From: Meridianimarinicoccus roseus
GTDB taxonomy: Bacteria; Pseudomonadota; Alphaproteobacteria; Rhodobacterales; Rhodobacteraceae
DNA: 64,000 nt
Direction of reading: 5' to 3'
Assembly (NCBI RefSeq): GCF_003172915.1
Contig: NZ_QGKU01000032.1
Location: forward strand, 153,278 to 217,277
Made by a program: the position numbers and the translations under genes. Positions 12,176 to 21,623 of the stretch are shown one piece after another (the first letter of the stretch is position 1; each line of letters starts with the position of its first letter). The notes under the pieces were generated by a model, which saw only the letters and a list, made by a program, of their open reading frames with translations, made no database searches and had not been told where the DNA came from.

Positions 12176-13246
12176 CTAACTGCGGTCGGAAATAAGCTTT
12201 CCGACAAGCTGGGCGGTGTAGTCCACGATCGGGACGATCCGGCCATAGTTCAGCCGGGTCGGACCGATGACACCCACCGCGCCGATGATCTTTCGATCTG
12301 CGTTCATATATGGGCTGACCACCAGAGAGGAACCCGAAAGTGAAAAAAGCTTGTTCTCGGAGCCGATAAAAATGCGCACACCTTCGCCCGCCTCGGTCAG
12401 TTCGAGAAACTCGGCGATGTCGCGCTTGCGCTCCAGGTCGTCAAACAGGCTGCGAATGCGCTCCAAGTCTTCCTGCGATTGGGAATCAAGCAGGTTGGAC
12501 CGGCCGCGCACGATCAGCCGTTCGCTGCCCTCGGCCAGTTCGCTGCCGCTTTCCCATACGGCGAGCCCTGATTCGACCAGTTCCTTGGCAAGCCCGTCGA
12601 TCTCGCGGCGGCGGCGGGTGATTTCGAGTTCGATCACGCCGCGCAACTCGCTCAGCGTACGGCCCTCGGCCAGTGCGTTGAGGAAGTTCGCCGCCTCCCG
12701 CATGGAAGATGGCGTCTGCCCTGGTGGTGGCGTGAACACCCGATTCTCGACATGACCATCGGCGAACACCAGCACCACCAGCGCACGGTCCGCAGCGAGG
12801 CTGACGAACTCGATATGCTTGATCGGCGCTTCGTGCTTTGGGGTCAGAACCAGGCTCGCGCCATGCGTCACACCCGACAGCGCGGCACCGATATTGTCCA
12901 GCATCGCGCCAACATCGGACCCGTTCTTGCCCATTGTCGCGTCGATGCTCTCACGGTCCTGAAGCGTCAGGTCGTCGATTTCCAGGAACCCGTCCACGAA
13001 CATGCGCAGGCCCTTCTCGGTCGGAATACGGCCCGCAGAAACGTGGGGCGAACCAAGCAGCCCCATGTATTCAAGGTCTTGCATCACATTTCGAATCGTC
13101 GCAGCGCTAACCTTCTCGCTCATGGAGCGGGTCAGCGTGCGCGAACCCACCGGATCGCCGTTGTTCAGATAGCTTTCGACGACCCGCCGGAACACTTCGC
13201 GCGACCGATCATTCAGGTCCTGCAGCAGGGAAGCATCCTCACTCAT
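12176..13246 (-). CDS. hrcA: Heat-inducible transcriptional repressor HrcA
   Basis: Repressor of class I heat-shock genes that binds CIRCE operators and needs GroEL for folding. The 356-aa protein begins MSEDASLLQDLNDRSREVF, with an N-terminal winged-helix DNA-binding region (YLNNGDPVGSRTLTR, then SAATIRNVMQDLE, then GLLGSPHVSAGRIPTEKG) and a C-terminal regulatory domain ending NYGRIVPIVDYTAQLVG. The ATG at 13246 has an AAGGA ribosome site and was chosen over a much longer open frame that runs back through rph. It is upstream of and coupled to grpE, and divergent from rph. Confidence 0.96.
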   Translation of the reverse strand: MSEDASLLQDLNDRSREVFRRVVESYLNNGDPVGSRTLTRSMSEKVSAATIRNVMQDLEYMGLLGSPHVSAGRIPTEKGLRMFVDGFLEIDDLTLQDRESIDATMGKNGSDVGAMLDNIGAALSGVTHGASLVLTPKHEAPIKHIEFVSLAADRALVVLVFADGHVENRVFTPPPGQTPSSMREAANFLNALAEGRTLSELRGVIELEITRRRREIDGLAKELVESGLAVWESGSELAEGSERLIVRGRSNLLDSQSQEDLERIRSLFDDLERKRDIAEFLELTEAGEGVRIFIGSENKLFSLSGSSLVVSPYMNADRKIIGAVGVIGPTRLNYGRIVPIVDYTAQLVGKLISDRS

Positions 13247-13299
13247 TGTCACCGTCCTTGGTGGCGCGTTTCTCAAGGGTTGAACTACACCACCAGTGA

Positions 13300-13327
13300 A
13301 AGATAAGGGACCGCGACCCCAACGCAA
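13300..13327 (-). promoter_or_regulatory. Possible promoter of hrcA-grpE
   Basis: On the minus strand a TTGCGT hexamer (13327-13322) and a TATCTT hexamer (13305-13300) are separated by 16 bp, about 55 bp before the hrcA start. The preceding C gives CTTGCG, which is also compatible with an alphaproteobacterial heat-shock promoter -35. This is a by-eye match to loose consensus and could be chance. The rph promoter must lie in the same 90-bp gap. Confidence 0.3.
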
Positions 13328-13336
13328 GGATTTGTC

Positions 13337-14050
13337 ATGCGCCCTTCCGGACGAAAGCTCAATGAACTTCGCCCCGTGACCATCGAGACAGGTGTGACAC
13401 GGCACGCCGAAGGGTCCTGCCTGATCCGCATGGGGGACACGCATGTGCTGTGCACCGCATCGCTTGAGGACCGTGTTCCGCCCTTCCTGAAAAACACGGG
13501 CCTTGGCTGGGTGACGGCGGAATACGGGATGCTGCCCCGCGCCACGCACAGCCGGATGCAGCGCGAGGCGAAGCGCGGACAATCGGGCCGCACGCAGGAA
13601 ATCCAGCGCCTGATCGGCCGCAGCCTGCGCGCCGGCCTTGATCGCGTGGCCCTTGGTGAGCGGCAGATCACCATCGACTGTGACGTAATCCAGGCTGATG
13701 GCGGCACGCGCTGCGCGTCTATCACCGGCGGCTGGGTCGCGCTGCGGTTGGCGGTGAACAAGCTGATGAAAGCGCGCGAGGTGCTGACTGACCCGCTGGT
13801 GGACCCGGTCGCTGCGGTCAGCTGCGGGATCTATGCCGGGCAGCCGGTTCTGGACCTCGACTATCCCGAGGACAGCGAGGCCGGCACCGACGGCAATTTC
13901 GTGATGACCGGGTCGGGCAAACTGATCGAGGTGCAGATGTCGGCCGAAGGCGCGACCTTCAGCCGGGACCAGATGGTCCAGCTTCTGGATCTTGCCGAAA
14001 GGGGCGTTGCCGGGCTGGTAGCCGCCCAGCATGAGGCCGTGGGCGCATGA
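13337..14050 (+). CDS. rph: Ribonuclease PH
   Basis: Phosphate-dependent 3'-to-5' exoribonuclease that trims tRNA 3' ends; a 237-aa cytoplasmic protein forming a hexamer. It begins [19 protein letters not shown] and contains the family segments [48 protein letters not shown] and [20 protein letters not shown]. The ATG at 13337 has AAGGA upstream. The stop overlaps the rdgB start (ATGA), so the two are translationally coupled. Nothing is missing. Confidence 0.97.
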   Translation: MRPSGRKLNELRPVTIETGVTRHAEGSCLIRMGDTHVLCTASLEDRVPPFLKNTGLGWVTAEYGMLPRATHSRMQREAKRGQSGRTQEIQRLIGRSLRAGLDRVALGERQITIDCDVIQADGGTRCASITGGWVALRLAVNKLMKAREVLTDPLVDPVAAVSCGIYAGQPVLDLDYPEDSEAGTDGNFVMTGSGKLIEVQMSAEGATFSRDQMVQLLDLAERGVAGLVAAQHEAVGA

Positions 14051-14658
14051 CTGCGCTTGGCCCACGCATGGTCATCGCGTCCCACAACGCGGGAAAGATC
14101 CGCGAGATCCGGGCGCTGATGGAGCCCTACGGGATCGAGGTGCAGTCTGCGGCGGAACTTGGGTTCGAGGAACCCGAAGAGACGGAAGACACATTTGCGG
14201 GCAATGCCCGGATCAAGGCGCACGCCGCCGCCCAAGCTTCTGGCCTGCCCGCACTGAGCGACGACAGCGGCATCACCGTTGACGCGCTGGATGGCGCGCC
14301 CGGCGTCTATACGGCGGATTGGGCGGAAACCCCGAACGGCCGCGATTTCCCGATGGCGATGAAAAAGGTCTGGGACCTTCTGGAAGACAGTTGTGCCCCC
14401 GAACCGCGGCTTGCACAGTTCCGCTGCACGCTTTGCGTGGCTTGGCCCGACGGGCGCGACATGCTGTTCGAAGGCATCGTCGGCGGGCGGCTGGTCTGGC
14501 CGATGCGCGGCGCGCAGGGCTTCGGCTTCGATCCGATCTTCCTCCCCGACGGCGAGACCGAAACGTTCGGCGAAATGGACCCGTCCCGCAAACACGAGAT
14601 GAGCCACCGCGCCGACGCTTTCGCCAAGCTGAAGGCCGGGCTTCTTGACCGCGGCTGA
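14047..14658 (+). CDS. rdgB: RdgB/HAM1 non-canonical purine NTP pyrophosphatase
   Basis: Hydrolyses dITP, ITP and XTP to the monophosphates, keeping deaminated purines out of DNA and RNA. The 203-aa protein has the expected [11 protein letters not shown] near the N-terminus (substrate-binding Asn/Lys), the central [19 protein letters not shown] with catalytic Asp, [10 protein letters not shown], and C-terminal [10 protein letters not shown]. It starts at 14047 inside the rph stop codon and its 3' end overlaps hemW by 14 bp. The rph-rdgB-hemW order is common in alphaproteobacteria. Confidence 0.96.
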   Translation: MTALGPRMVIASHNAGKIREIRALMEPYGIEVQSAAELGFEEPEETEDTFAGNARIKAHAAAQASGLPALSDDSGITVDALDGAPGVYTADWAETPNGRDFPMAMKKVWDLLEDSCAPEPRLAQFRCTLCVAWPDGRDMLFEGIVGGRLVWPMRGAQGFGFDPIFLPDGETETFGEMDPSRKHEMSHRADAFAKLKAGLLDRG

Positions 14659-15808
14659 CTGGGAAGCGGGGGGCTTCGGCCTTTATATCCACTGGCCTTT
14701 CTGCGCCGCGAAATGCCCCTATTGCGACTTCAACAGCCACGTCACCGCGCGGGTGGACCACGCCCGATGGCGCGATGCATACCTGTCGGAGATCGACCGT
14801 AGCGCCGACCTGACCGGCGGGCGCGTCCTGCGCACCGTGTTCTTCGGTGGCGGCACGCCCAGCCTGATGGACCCTGCGGTCGTGGCCGAAATCATGGCCC
14901 GTGTGCGCAGTCGCTGGCCCGTCGCGAACGATCTGGAGGTCACTCTCGAAGCCAACCCAACGTCGGTCGAAGCCGCGAAATTCCGCGCCTTCCGCGATGC
15001 CGGGATCAACCGTGTGTCGATGGGGATACAGGCACTGAACGACGATGATCTTCGGCGGCTCGGACGGATGCACAGCAGCGCAGAGGCGATTGCCGCTTTC
15101 GATGTCGCGCGCAGCATCTTCAACCGGGTAAGCTTCGATTTGATCTATGCCCGCCAGGGCCAGACGTTGGACAGCTGGCGGGACGAGCTGTCCCGCGCAC
15201 TGGCACTCGCTGTCGATCACCTGTCGCTATACCAACTGACGATCGAGCCGGGCACGGCCTTCGGGGATCGCCACGCGCGCGGCACCTTGCGCGATTTGCC
15301 CGGGGATGATTCTGCCGCCGACATGTTCGACCTGACGCAAGACCTTTGCGCGGCGCAGGGGATGCCAGCCTACGAAGTGTCCAACCATGCCCGCGACGGG
15401 GCCGAAAGTCGTCACAACCTGATCTATTGGCGCTATGGCGATTATCTTGGCATCGGGCCTGGCGCACATGGCCGCGTCACCCAGCAGCCGGGCGGACGCA
15501 TGGCGACGGAAACCCACCGCCAGCCCGGCGCATGGCTGGCATCGGTAGAGAGAAACGGCAACGGCTCGTCGCTGACGGAACCCTTACCCCTGCCCGACCA
15601 GGCCGCCGAATACCTGATGATGAGTTTGCGGCTTGACGAAGGCACCGATTTGACGAGGCTGCATGCACTCGGGCTGACACCCGCGCGCGATACACTGTCA
15701 CATCTGGCGGACCTTGGCCTGATCACCGCCGCGGACGATCGCCTTCGAACCACCTTGCAGGGCCGACGCGTGCTGAACGCGATCCTGCGAGAGCTTCTTG
15801 CGGAGTAG
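14645..15808 (+). CDS. hemW: Heme chaperone HemW (radical SAM)
   Basis: A HemN-like radical SAM protein that binds heme and delivers it to respiratory enzymes; older annotations call it 'coproporphyrinogen III oxidase'. The 387-aa protein has the SAM [4Fe-4S] motif C-x3-C-x2-C at Cys20, Cys24 and Cys27 ([10 protein letters not shown]), plus FFGGGTPSL and the segment [18 protein letters not shown]. It lacks the extra N-terminal features of true HemN. The start is a TTG at 14645, overlapping the rdgB end by 14 bp; no in-frame ATG gives a complete domain. The stop overlaps the ribosome site of the downstream DUF454 gene. Confidence 0.93.
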   Translation: MTAADWEAGGFGLYIHWPFCAAKCPYCDFNSHVTARVDHARWRDAYLSEIDRSADLTGGRVLRTVFFGGGTPSLMDPAVVAEIMARVRSRWPVANDLEVTLEANPTSVEAAKFRAFRDAGINRVSMGIQALNDDDLRRLGRMHSSAEAIAAFDVARSIFNRVSFDLIYARQGQTLDSWRDELSRALALAVDHLSLYQLTIEPGTAFGDRHARGTLRDLPGDDSAADMFDLTQDLCAAQGMPAYEVSNHARDGAESRHNLIYWRYGDYLGIGPGAHGRVTQQPGGRMATETHRQPGAWLASVERNGNGSSLTEPLPLPDQAAEYLMMSLRLDEGTDLTRLHALGLTPARDTLSHLADLGLITAADDRLRTTLQGRRVLNAILRELLAE

Positions 15809-15810
15809 CC

Positions 15811-16164
15811 ATGCGCCTGTTCTGGACCTTTGCCGGACTGATCGCCGTGGCCATCGGTCTGGTGGGCATCGTCGTGCCCCTGCTGCCGACGGTCCCGCTG
15901 ATGATCCTCGCGGCGTTCTGCTTCGGCAAATCCTCGCCCCGGCTGCACGACTGGCTCGTCGATCATCCGGTCTATGGCCCTCATATAAGGGACTGGCGGA
16001 CGCACGGAGCAATCCGCGCCCCGGCAAAGCGGATCGCGACCGTTTCGATCTTCGTCGCATTCGGAATTTCGGTCATGCTGGCCGTTCGGCCCAGCATCCT
16101 AGCAATTCAAGCGGTCGTCCTGATCGCCGTGCTGACGTTCATATGGTCCCGGCCGTCGGCGTAA
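15811..16164 (+). CDS. YbaN/DUF454 family small membrane protein
   Basis: A 117-aa inner-membrane protein of the DUF454 (YbaN) family. It begins MRLFWTFAGLIAVAIGLVG, followed by GIVVPLLPTVPLMILAAFCF (two helices with the family PLLPTTP-like turn), the conserved SPRLHDWLVDHPVYGPHIRDW segment, then one or two C-terminal helices. The function is unknown. It starts two bases after hemW with GGAG overlapping the hemW stop, so it is likely the last gene of the rph operon. Its last 26 bp overlap the convergent parB 3' end. Confidence 0.85.
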   Translation: MRLFWTFAGLIAVAIGLVGIVVPLLPTVPLMILAAFCFGKSSPRLHDWLVDHPVYGPHIRDWRTHGAIRAPAKRIATVSIFVAFGISVMLAVRPSILAIQAVVLIAVLTFIWSRPSA

Positions 16165-17035
16165 GGCTGAGAAGACGACACAGTTCGTCCAGCTGGTCCA
16201 GGGATTTATAAGCGATTGTTATTGTTCCATTTTCTTGACCTTCGCGGTGATTGACCGCGACCTTCATGCCAAGATTGGCACTCAGGTCCTGCTCCAGAGC
16301 GCGGGTGTCGGCGTCCTTGTCGCTGTCATTGCTGCGGCCGCCCTTGGCTTGCGCAGGTGCGGGCCCACTTTTAGCGAGTTTTTCGGTGTCGCGCACCGAC
16401 AACCCTTTTTCTACCACGATCCGGGCCAACTTAAGCGGGTCATCGGTCGGAATAAGTGCGCGTGCGTGCCCCGCGCTGAGGCGCCCATCAATCATCAGCG
16501 ACTGAACCTCGGGCGGAAGGTTGAGCAGACGCAACAAGTTGGCAATGTGGCTGCGGCTTTTACCAAGCGCCTCAGCCAACCGTTCCTGAGTATGACCGAA
16601 ACGGTCCATCAATTGCCTATACCCGGCAGCTTCCTCGACCGGGTTGAGATCGGCCCTCTGAATATTCTCGATGATCGCAATTTCGAGGACTTCGGTATCG
16701 TCCAGGTCACGGACCAGAACCGGCAAGTCGTGCAACTGCGCCATCTGTGCGGCGCGCCAACGTCGTTCACCCGCGACGATCTGAAACTCATTGTCGCGCC
16801 CCGGTGACGGACGCACGATCAACGGCTGGATCACACCCTTCTCACGAATCGAGTTCGCGAGATCCGTCAGATCGGCCTCCTGAAAGCGGCGACGCGGTTG
16901 GTCAGGGTTGGGCGAGATCTGTTCGATCGGAATTCGCCGCTCCGCCGCTCGAGGCGGGTTGCCCTGCTCGGGCACGGACACGTCGGCCATCAACGCGGAC
17001 AGGCCCCGGCCCAGGCCTCTTTTTTCCCTGTTCAT
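16139..17035 (-). CDS. parB: Chromosome partitioning protein ParB
   Basis: CTP-dependent DNA clamp that loads at parS and spreads to form the partition complex. The 298-aa protein begins MNREKRGLGRGLSALMAD. The CTP-binding/ParB nuclease-like domain (about 35-130) has GERRWRAAQ at 89-97 and ENIQRADLNPVEEA at 123-136; the helix-turn-helix (about 148-175) contains GKSRSHIANLLRLLNLP; the C-terminal dimerisation domain follows. The start at 17035 is chosen for the GAGGGGGAAAG site and because the conserved MNREKRGLG begins there; it lies 10 bp after the parA stop. The 3' end overlaps the convergent DUF454 gene. Three parS sites lie 1-3 kb upstream. Confidence 0.97.
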   Translation of the reverse strand: MNREKRGLGRGLSALMADVSVPEQGNPPRAAERRIPIEQISPNPDQPRRRFQEADLTDLANSIREKGVIQPLIVRPSPGRDNEFQIVAGERRWRAAQMAQLHDLPVLVRDLDDTEVLEIAIIENIQRADLNPVEEAAGYRQLMDRFGHTQERLAEALGKSRSHIANLLRLLNLPPEVQSLMIDGRLSAGHARALIPTDDPLKLARIVVEKGLSVRDTEKLAKSGPAPAQAKGGRSNDSDKDADTRALEQDLSANLGMKVAVNHREGQENGTITIAYKSLDQLDELCRLLSLTPTAGTI

Positions 17036-17045
17036 TCTTTCCCCC

Positions 17046-17846
17046 TCAAGCCGCAACAGATGCATGTCGCGCTAGTATTTCTTCCGCCAATGCAGTGTAT
17101 GCCAGACTCCCTTTCGAAGCCGGATCGTAGTCGAGAACCGGAATCGCATAGGACGGCGCCTCACTAACCCGGACGTTCCGCGGCACGATGGTTCTGAAAA
17201 CCAACTCTCCCAACGTCTCCCGCGCATCAGCCTCGACCTGCTGCGCAAGACGGTTGCGCTGATCGTGCATCGTCAGAAGGACACCTTCAATCCGAAGCGC
17301 GGGATTGGCGGTCTGGCGAATCTCCCGGATCGTCAACATGAGTTGCGACAGGCCCTCGAGAGCGAAGAACTCGCTTTGCAGCGGGATCAGAATGGAATCC
17401 GCAGCGACCATGGCGTTGACGGTCAGAAGGTTCAGCGACGGCGGGCAGTCGATCAATACGAAATCCACGTCAAGCGCGGACAGTTGATCGCTCCGCAAGA
17501 TATCACGCAACAGGAAGCTTCGCCGCTCATTCGCCACAAGTTCAATGTCTGCTGAACTCAGGTCCGTGGTCGCCGGCGCGATCACGACACCCGGAACGTT
17601 TGATTGCCGCACAACATCTGCCAGCAATGCGCCGTCGATCAACAAGTCGTAGGTTGTTGCAATACGATCTTCAATGTTGATGCCGATCCCGGTGGACGCG
17701 TTCCCCTGGGGGTCAAGATCAACGATCAGGCATCTTGAGCCGCGCTTTTCAAGCGCAGCGGCAAGATTGATGGTCGTAGTTGTTTTTCCGACACCGCCCT
17801 TCTGGTTGGCGATTGCGATGATCCGGGCGGGAGACTCTTCAGGCAC
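17046..17846 (-). CDS. parA: Chromosome partitioning ATPase ParA
   Basis: Deviant-Walker ATPase that moves ParB-parS complexes along the nucleoid. The 266-aa protein has ANQKGGVGKTTTTINLAAAL at about 13-32 with the signature lysine, DLDPQGNASTG and the DCPPSLNLLTVNA loop. It starts with GTG at 17846 (GTG CCT GAA), overlapping the rsmG stop by 8 bp, which implies translational coupling; the protein begins [14 protein letters not shown], the expected family start. parB follows 10 bp downstream. The rsmG-parA-parB order is standard in Proteobacteria. Confidence 0.96.
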   Translation of the reverse strand: MPEESPARIIAIANQKGGVGKTTTTINLAAALEKRGSRCLIVDLDPQGNASTGIGINIEDRIATTYDLLIDGALLADVVRQSNVPGVVIAPATTDLSSADIELVANERRSFLLRDILRSDQLSALDVDFVLIDCPPSLNLLTVNAMVAADSILIPLQSEFFALEGLSQLMLTIREIRQTANPALRIEGVLLTMHDQRNRLAQQVEADARETLGELVFRTIVPRNVRVSEAPSYAIPVLDYDPASKGSLAYTALAEEILARHASVAA

Positions 17847-18453
17847 GGCGCAGTGCTCCGATCTTGTAAATGACAGCGTTGGGATCGGTACAACTGGTAA
17901 TGACTTCGCGGTCAAATCGCCAGTTCTTTTCCGCCTCGGTACACTCTTTCTCGTGCTGCGCCCCCTTTTGGAACAGCATCGTTCCGCCCTCGGCCAAATG
18001 GCGGTCGGCAAATTCAAGCAGCTTGCTCAGCGGCGCAAGTGCACGCGCACTAAGAACATCCGCCTCAAGCGGCTGAGCGGACTCAATGCGATCCGTGAGA
18101 ACTGTGAAGGGGACAGCTGTTTCACGTGAAACAGCCCTCAGAAAGACCGCTTTGCGCTGATCACTTTCCACACAAGTGACCCTGAGCTGCGGCGCAGCCT
18201 CCGCTGCCAGAATGGCGATCACGGCGCCCGGCAGACCACCGCCAGACCCAAGATCCACCCAGTTCCTAGTCCCTTCAGGGCGCAGGTCAAAAATCTGGGC
18301 CGAATCGGCAATATGCCGTTCGTAAAGATTGGAAATGGTGCCCGGCGCAACAAGATTGATCTTGCGAGTCCACTTCTTCAGAAGCCCAGCGAAGATCTCA
18401 AGCCGCTCGGTTGTTTCACGTGAAACATCGCCGAGCCCCGCCGCATTATGCAT
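17839..18453 (-). CDS. rsmG: 16S rRNA (guanine527-N7)-methyltransferase RsmG
   Basis: Methylates G527 of 16S rRNA using SAM. The 204-aa protein contains [20 protein letters not shown], the SAM-binding [17 protein letters not shown] motif and [13 protein letters not shown]. It begins [18 protein letters not shown] at 18453, overlapping the mnmG stop by 8 bp. Two perfect parS sites are inside the coding sequence, both encoding VSRET/VSRETA-type residues (around residues 9-15 and 107-113). The parS motif therefore doubles as codons here. The gene has the usual length. Confidence 0.96.
   Translation of the reverse strand: MHNAAGLGDVSRETTERLEIFAGLLKKWTRKINLVAPGTISNLYERHIADSAQIFDLRPEGTRNWVDLGSGGGLPGAVIAILAAEAAPQLRVTCVESDQRKAVFLRAVSRETAVPFTVLTDRIESAQPLEADVLSARALAPLSKLLEFADRHLAEGGTMLFQKGAQHEKECTEAEKNWRFDREVITSCTDPNAVIYKIGALRRA
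18118..18133. promoter_or_regulatory. parS site 1 (ParB binding), inside rsmG
   Basis: The 16-bp palindrome TGTTTCACGTGAAACA occurs exactly here and matches the consensus chromosomal parS sequence with no mismatch. It lies within the coding sequence of rsmG. ParB encoded 1 kb away is the expected ligand. Confidence 0.95.
18412..18427. promoter_or_regulatory. parS site 2 (ParB binding), near rsmG start
   Basis: A second exact copy of TGTTTCACGTGAAACA, about 26 bp inside the rsmG coding sequence and next to its start codon and the mnmG stop. It is 294 bp from site 1. Confidence 0.95.
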
Positions 18454-20317
18454 GTTTCAGCAGCGGTCGGATCCGCGACAGCAACAGCGCGAGCGCGGAC
18501 GGCGTCATTCCCTCGATCTGCGCTGCCTGCGCCAGCGTAGCTGGACGGTGCACCTCAAGTTTCTGCCGAACTTCGTTGGAAAGACCGACTACCGCAGAAA
18601 AGTCGAACCCTCGGGGAATGACCATCCCCTCTTCCCGCTTCAGTATGGCCACGTCGCGCTCTTGCCGCTCAAGATATTTCGAATACAGCGCGTCGCACCA
18701 CAGTTGATGTTGGATCGCCTCGGGAATCGCCGCGTGCTCTGGATTCAACGCGATGATCTGCGCGAAGGAAACGTTCGGGAACGAAAGAAGATCGAGACTG
18801 GTACGGCGCCCACCATCGGCGCTTATCGGGATTCCCGCCGCCATTATATCACGTGGAAGCCACGTTTCCGCTTCAAGCACTGTCCGGTAGTGCGCCAGCA
18901 AGCCCATTTTCTCTTTGAAGTGTGTAGCACGCTCAACGGCAACGCAACCGAGGGTCATCGCACGCGGGGTCAGACGCTGGTCTGCGTTATCCGCCCGCAG
19001 TGCAAGACGGAACTCCGCCCGTGAAGTAAACATCCGGTAAGGTTCTGCAACCCCCCTGCTGGTAAGGTCATCGATCATAACCCCAATGTAGCTGTCGCTA
19101 CGGCTGAACAGCTCCGGCGCCTCCCCTCGCGCACAGCGCACCGCGTTCAGGCCCGCGACAAGTCCCTGTGCGGCCGCCTCCTCGTATCCCGTGGTTCCGT
19201 TGATCTGGCCGGCGAGAAAAAGGCCGGGACGGGTCTTGAGCTGCAAATCAAGCCCGAGCGCGCGCGGATCGACATAGTCGTATTCGATCGCGTAGCCCGG
19301 CTGAAGGATTTCGGCCCTCTCCAAGCCCTTCATCGACCGGACATACGCCAACTGGACGTCGGCAGGCAACGAAGTCGATATGCCATTTGGATACACCGTG
19401 TGATCGTCAATGCCCTCAGGTTCCAAAAAGACCTGGTGGCTGTCCTTGTCTGCAAACCGGACGATCTTGTCTTCGATAGATGGGCAGTATCGCGGCCCGG
19501 TCCCCTCAATTCGTCCGCCATACATTGCCGATTTATCGAGGTTTTTCCGGATTATCTCGTGCGTTTCTGCGTTTGTGTAGGCAATCCCACACTCCACCTG
19601 CCGCGTCGATATCTTCTTTGTCAGGAAAGAAAAGAATGTCGGATCATCGTCTCCGGGCTGGGATTCCAAACAAGCCCAATCAATCGTTCGCCCATCAAGG
19701 CGCGGTGGCGTTCCCGTTTTCAGACGCCCCATCGGAAGACCCATGTCTCGGAACCGCTTGGCTAATTGGTTCGACGGACTTTCGCCCATACGACCAGCCT
19801 GGAATGATTCGTCCCCGATGTGGATAACGCCTCCAAGGAAGGTCCCGGTCGTCACCACAACGGTCGACCCATAGAGAGTGTGGCCAGAGGCAAGGACAAC
19901 ACCATTCAGGGCATCCCCCTCAAGCAGAAGGTCCGCGACCTCGCCCTCTAGCAGGTCCAGCCCTGGAAGAAGTCGGAGTTCCCGCTGCATCTCCTCGGCA
20001 TAGATTTTTCGGTCGCTCTGCGCCCGCGGACCTCGCACTGCAGGTCCTTTTCTGCGATTCAGCAGCCGAAACTGAATCCCGGCCTTATCCGCCACACGCC
20101 CCATGACGCCGTCGAATGCGTCAATTTCACGAACAAGGTGCCCCTTGCCCAGACCACCAATTGCTGGATTACAAGACATGACGCCGATTTTCGATATATC
20201 CAGAGTCACAAGCGCGGTTCGCGCCCCCATGCGCGCAGCAACGTGAGCTGCCTCGCATCCTGCATGGCCACCGCCAATCACTATGACGTCGTAGCGATCA
20301 TGTTTCACGTGAAACAT
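18446..20317 (-). CDS. mnmG: tRNA modification enzyme MnmG (GidA)
   Basis: FAD-dependent subunit of the MnmEG complex that installs 5-carboxymethylaminomethyl groups at U34 of certain tRNAs. The 623-aa protein has the dinucleotide fold [21 protein letters not shown] at its N-terminus, [13 protein letters not shown] with an active-site Cys, [11 protein letters not shown] and a C-terminal [14 protein letters not shown] helical domain. The start ATG at 20317 lies inside a perfect parS palindrome: codons 1-6 (MFHVKH) are encoded by it. mnmE ends four bases upstream. The frame is complete. Confidence 0.97.
   Translation of the reverse strand: MFHVKHDRYDVIVIGGGHAGCEAAHVAARMGARTALVTLDISKIGVMSCNPAIGGLGKGHLVREIDAFDGVMGRVADKAGIQFRLLNRRKGPAVRGPRAQSDRKIYAEEMQRELRLLPGLDLLEGEVADLLLEGDALNGVVLASGHTLYGSTVVVTTGTFLGGVIHIGDESFQAGRMGESPSNQLAKRFRDMGLPMGRLKTGTPPRLDGRTIDWACLESQPGDDDPTFFSFLTKKISTRQVECGIAYTNAETHEIIRKNLDKSAMYGGRIEGTGPRYCPSIEDKIVRFADKDSHQVFLEPEGIDDHTVYPNGISTSLPADVQLAYVRSMKGLERAEILQPGYAIEYDYVDPRALGLDLQLKTRPGLFLAGQINGTTGYEEAAAQGLVAGLNAVRCARGEAPELFSRSDSYIGVMIDDLTSRGVAEPYRMFTSRAEFRLALRADNADQRLTPRAMTLGCVAVERATHFKEKMGLLAHYRTVLEAETWLPRDIMAAGIPISADGGRRTSLDLLSFPNVSFAQIIALNPEHAAIPEAIQHQLWCDALYSKYLERQERDVAILKREEGMVIPRGFDFSAVVGLSNEVRQKLEVHRPATLAQAAQIEGMTPSALALLLSRIRPLLKHA
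20301..20316. promoter_or_regulatory. parS site 3 (ParB binding), overlapping the mnmG start
   Basis: A third exact TGTTTCACGTGAAACA, flanked by A and T so that an ATG reads outward on both strands. On the minus strand it forms codons 1-6 of mnmG, so ParB binding would cover the translation start of the gene. It lies 1.9 kb from site 2 and about 3.3 kb from the DnaA boxes. Confidence 0.95.
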
Positions 20318-20320
20318 CCT

Positions 20321-21604
20321 TCATTTGCCAAGGCAGAAGTTCTTAAAAATCGAATCGAGCAAGTCTTCTACATCAACCTTCCCGACCAATGCATCAAGAG
20401 CGGATACAGCCTGCCGGAGATCTTCGGCCAAAAGTTCTGTTTGCTCTGTTCCAATCTCGACCAGCATCAGCACGTGTTCAAGTCTCTCGTTCGCACGTTT
20501 CATCGCTATGCGGTGGCGCTCCTGGGTTGCGACGCCGGCTTGACTCGCTTTCTGCTGAAGTGTTGCCGTAATCTGTGCCAGCAGTTCGGAGACACCTTCT
20601 CCTGTCTTGCCGGATATCCCAGCCGACCCACCAGTCAGGTCCGACTTTCCACGCAGAACGATATCATCCGGTTCCGGCATAAAATGATCGGTGACGCGAC
20701 CGTCCGTGAGGAAGACCCGAATATCCGCTTGTTCGGCCCGCTTGAGTGCCCGCGCAATACCCAGCGTTTCAACATGATCGTTGGTATCCCGCAGCCCTGC
20801 CGTATCGAGGAACGTCACAGGCAGTCCACTAAGATCCATGCGAACTTCAATGACATCGCGTGTCGTTCCCGCAATATCCGAGATCAGCGCCGCGTCCCGA
20901 CCCGCCAGAGCATTGAGCAGCGTCGACTTCCCGATGTTTGGGGGCCCGATTATGGCGACCTCAAACCCGTCCCGGACACGTTCCGCCGCAGAGATCCCAG
21001 TGAGTTCGACTTGAAGGTCTTCCTGAACGGAACGCATCAGCGTAGCGACCTCCGCCGTCACATCATCCGGCACATCCTCGTCCGAAAAATCAATCGTAAC
21101 TGCCAGAAGCGCCATTGCATGAACCAATTGCTCGCGCCACCGTGCGACCTTGGCGCCCAGTGCTCCTTCGAATACGCGGACGGCAAGACGCCGCTGCGCC
21201 TCAGTTTCCGCATCAATGAGATCGGCCAGGCCCTCAACCTCCGTGAGGTCCATGCAGCCGTTCTCAAGCGCGCGGCGGGTGAACTCTCCCGGTTCAGCCA
21301 ATCTGAAGTCGTCCAAGTCCGCCAAGGCCTTCAGCACTGCGGCGACGATGGCGCGGCTACCGTGAAGATGGTATTCAACGCAATCTTCTCCGGTAAAACT
21401 GGCGCCCTTCTCGAACACCAGAACCAGCGCGCAATCAATGAGATGATCGTTCGCATCGGTCAGCCGACAAAGGCTTGCGCGGCGGGGTGCCGGTACGCGG
21501 CCACACAAATGCAATGCGGACTTCCAAGCATCAGGCCCGGATACACGGACCACTGCAACGCCCGCTTTGCCCTGCGCTGTCGCTAAGGCATATATAGTAT
21601 CCAT
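20321..21604 (-). CDS. mnmE: tRNA modification GTPase MnmE (TrmE)
   Basis: GTPase partner of MnmG. The 427-aa protein has an N-terminal tetrahydrofolate-binding domain (1-120, with GEFTRRALENGCMDLTEVEG), a helical domain, and a G domain inserted at about 213-350: G1 GPPNIGKST (220-228), switch GTTRD, G3 DTAG (267-270). The G4 site reads RGKSDL rather than the usual NKxD. It ends FCLGK, the C-terminal CxGK motif that supplies the catalytic Cys. It is followed 3 bp later by mnmG, so the pair are co-transcribed. The ATG at 21604 gives the expected MDTIYALAT start. Confidence 0.96.
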   Translation of the reverse strand: MDTIYALATAQGKAGVAVVRVSGPDAWKSALHLCGRVPAPRRASLCRLTDANDHLIDCALVLVFEKGASFTGEDCVEYHLHGSRAIVAAVLKALADLDDFRLAEPGEFTRRALENGCMDLTEVEGLADLIDAETEAQRRLAVRVFEGALGAKVARWREQLVHAMALLAVTIDFSDEDVPDDVTAEVATLMRSVQEDLQVELTGISAAERVRDGFEVAIIGPPNIGKSTLLNALAGRDAALISDIAGTTRDVIEVRMDLSGLPVTFLDTAGLRDTNDHVETLGIARALKRAEQADIRVFLTDGRVTDHFMPEPDDIVLRGKSDLTGGSAGISGKTGEGVSELLAQITATLQQKASQAGVATQERHRIAMKRANERLEHVLMLVEIGTEQTELLAEDLRQAVSALDALVGKVDVEDLLDSIFKNFCLGK

Positions 21605-21623
21605 AACAAGACGCTCAACTACA

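Noticed and set aside
18845..18860. Imperfect parS-like sequence in mnmG
   Set aside because: Only about 11 of 16 positions agree with the consensus; likely chance.
20138..21586. Long plus-strand open frame containing an ATG from the parS palindrome
   Set aside because: It is antisense to mnmE and mnmG, which are clear, and its sequence is not protein-like. The ATG at 20300 arises only from the palindrome.
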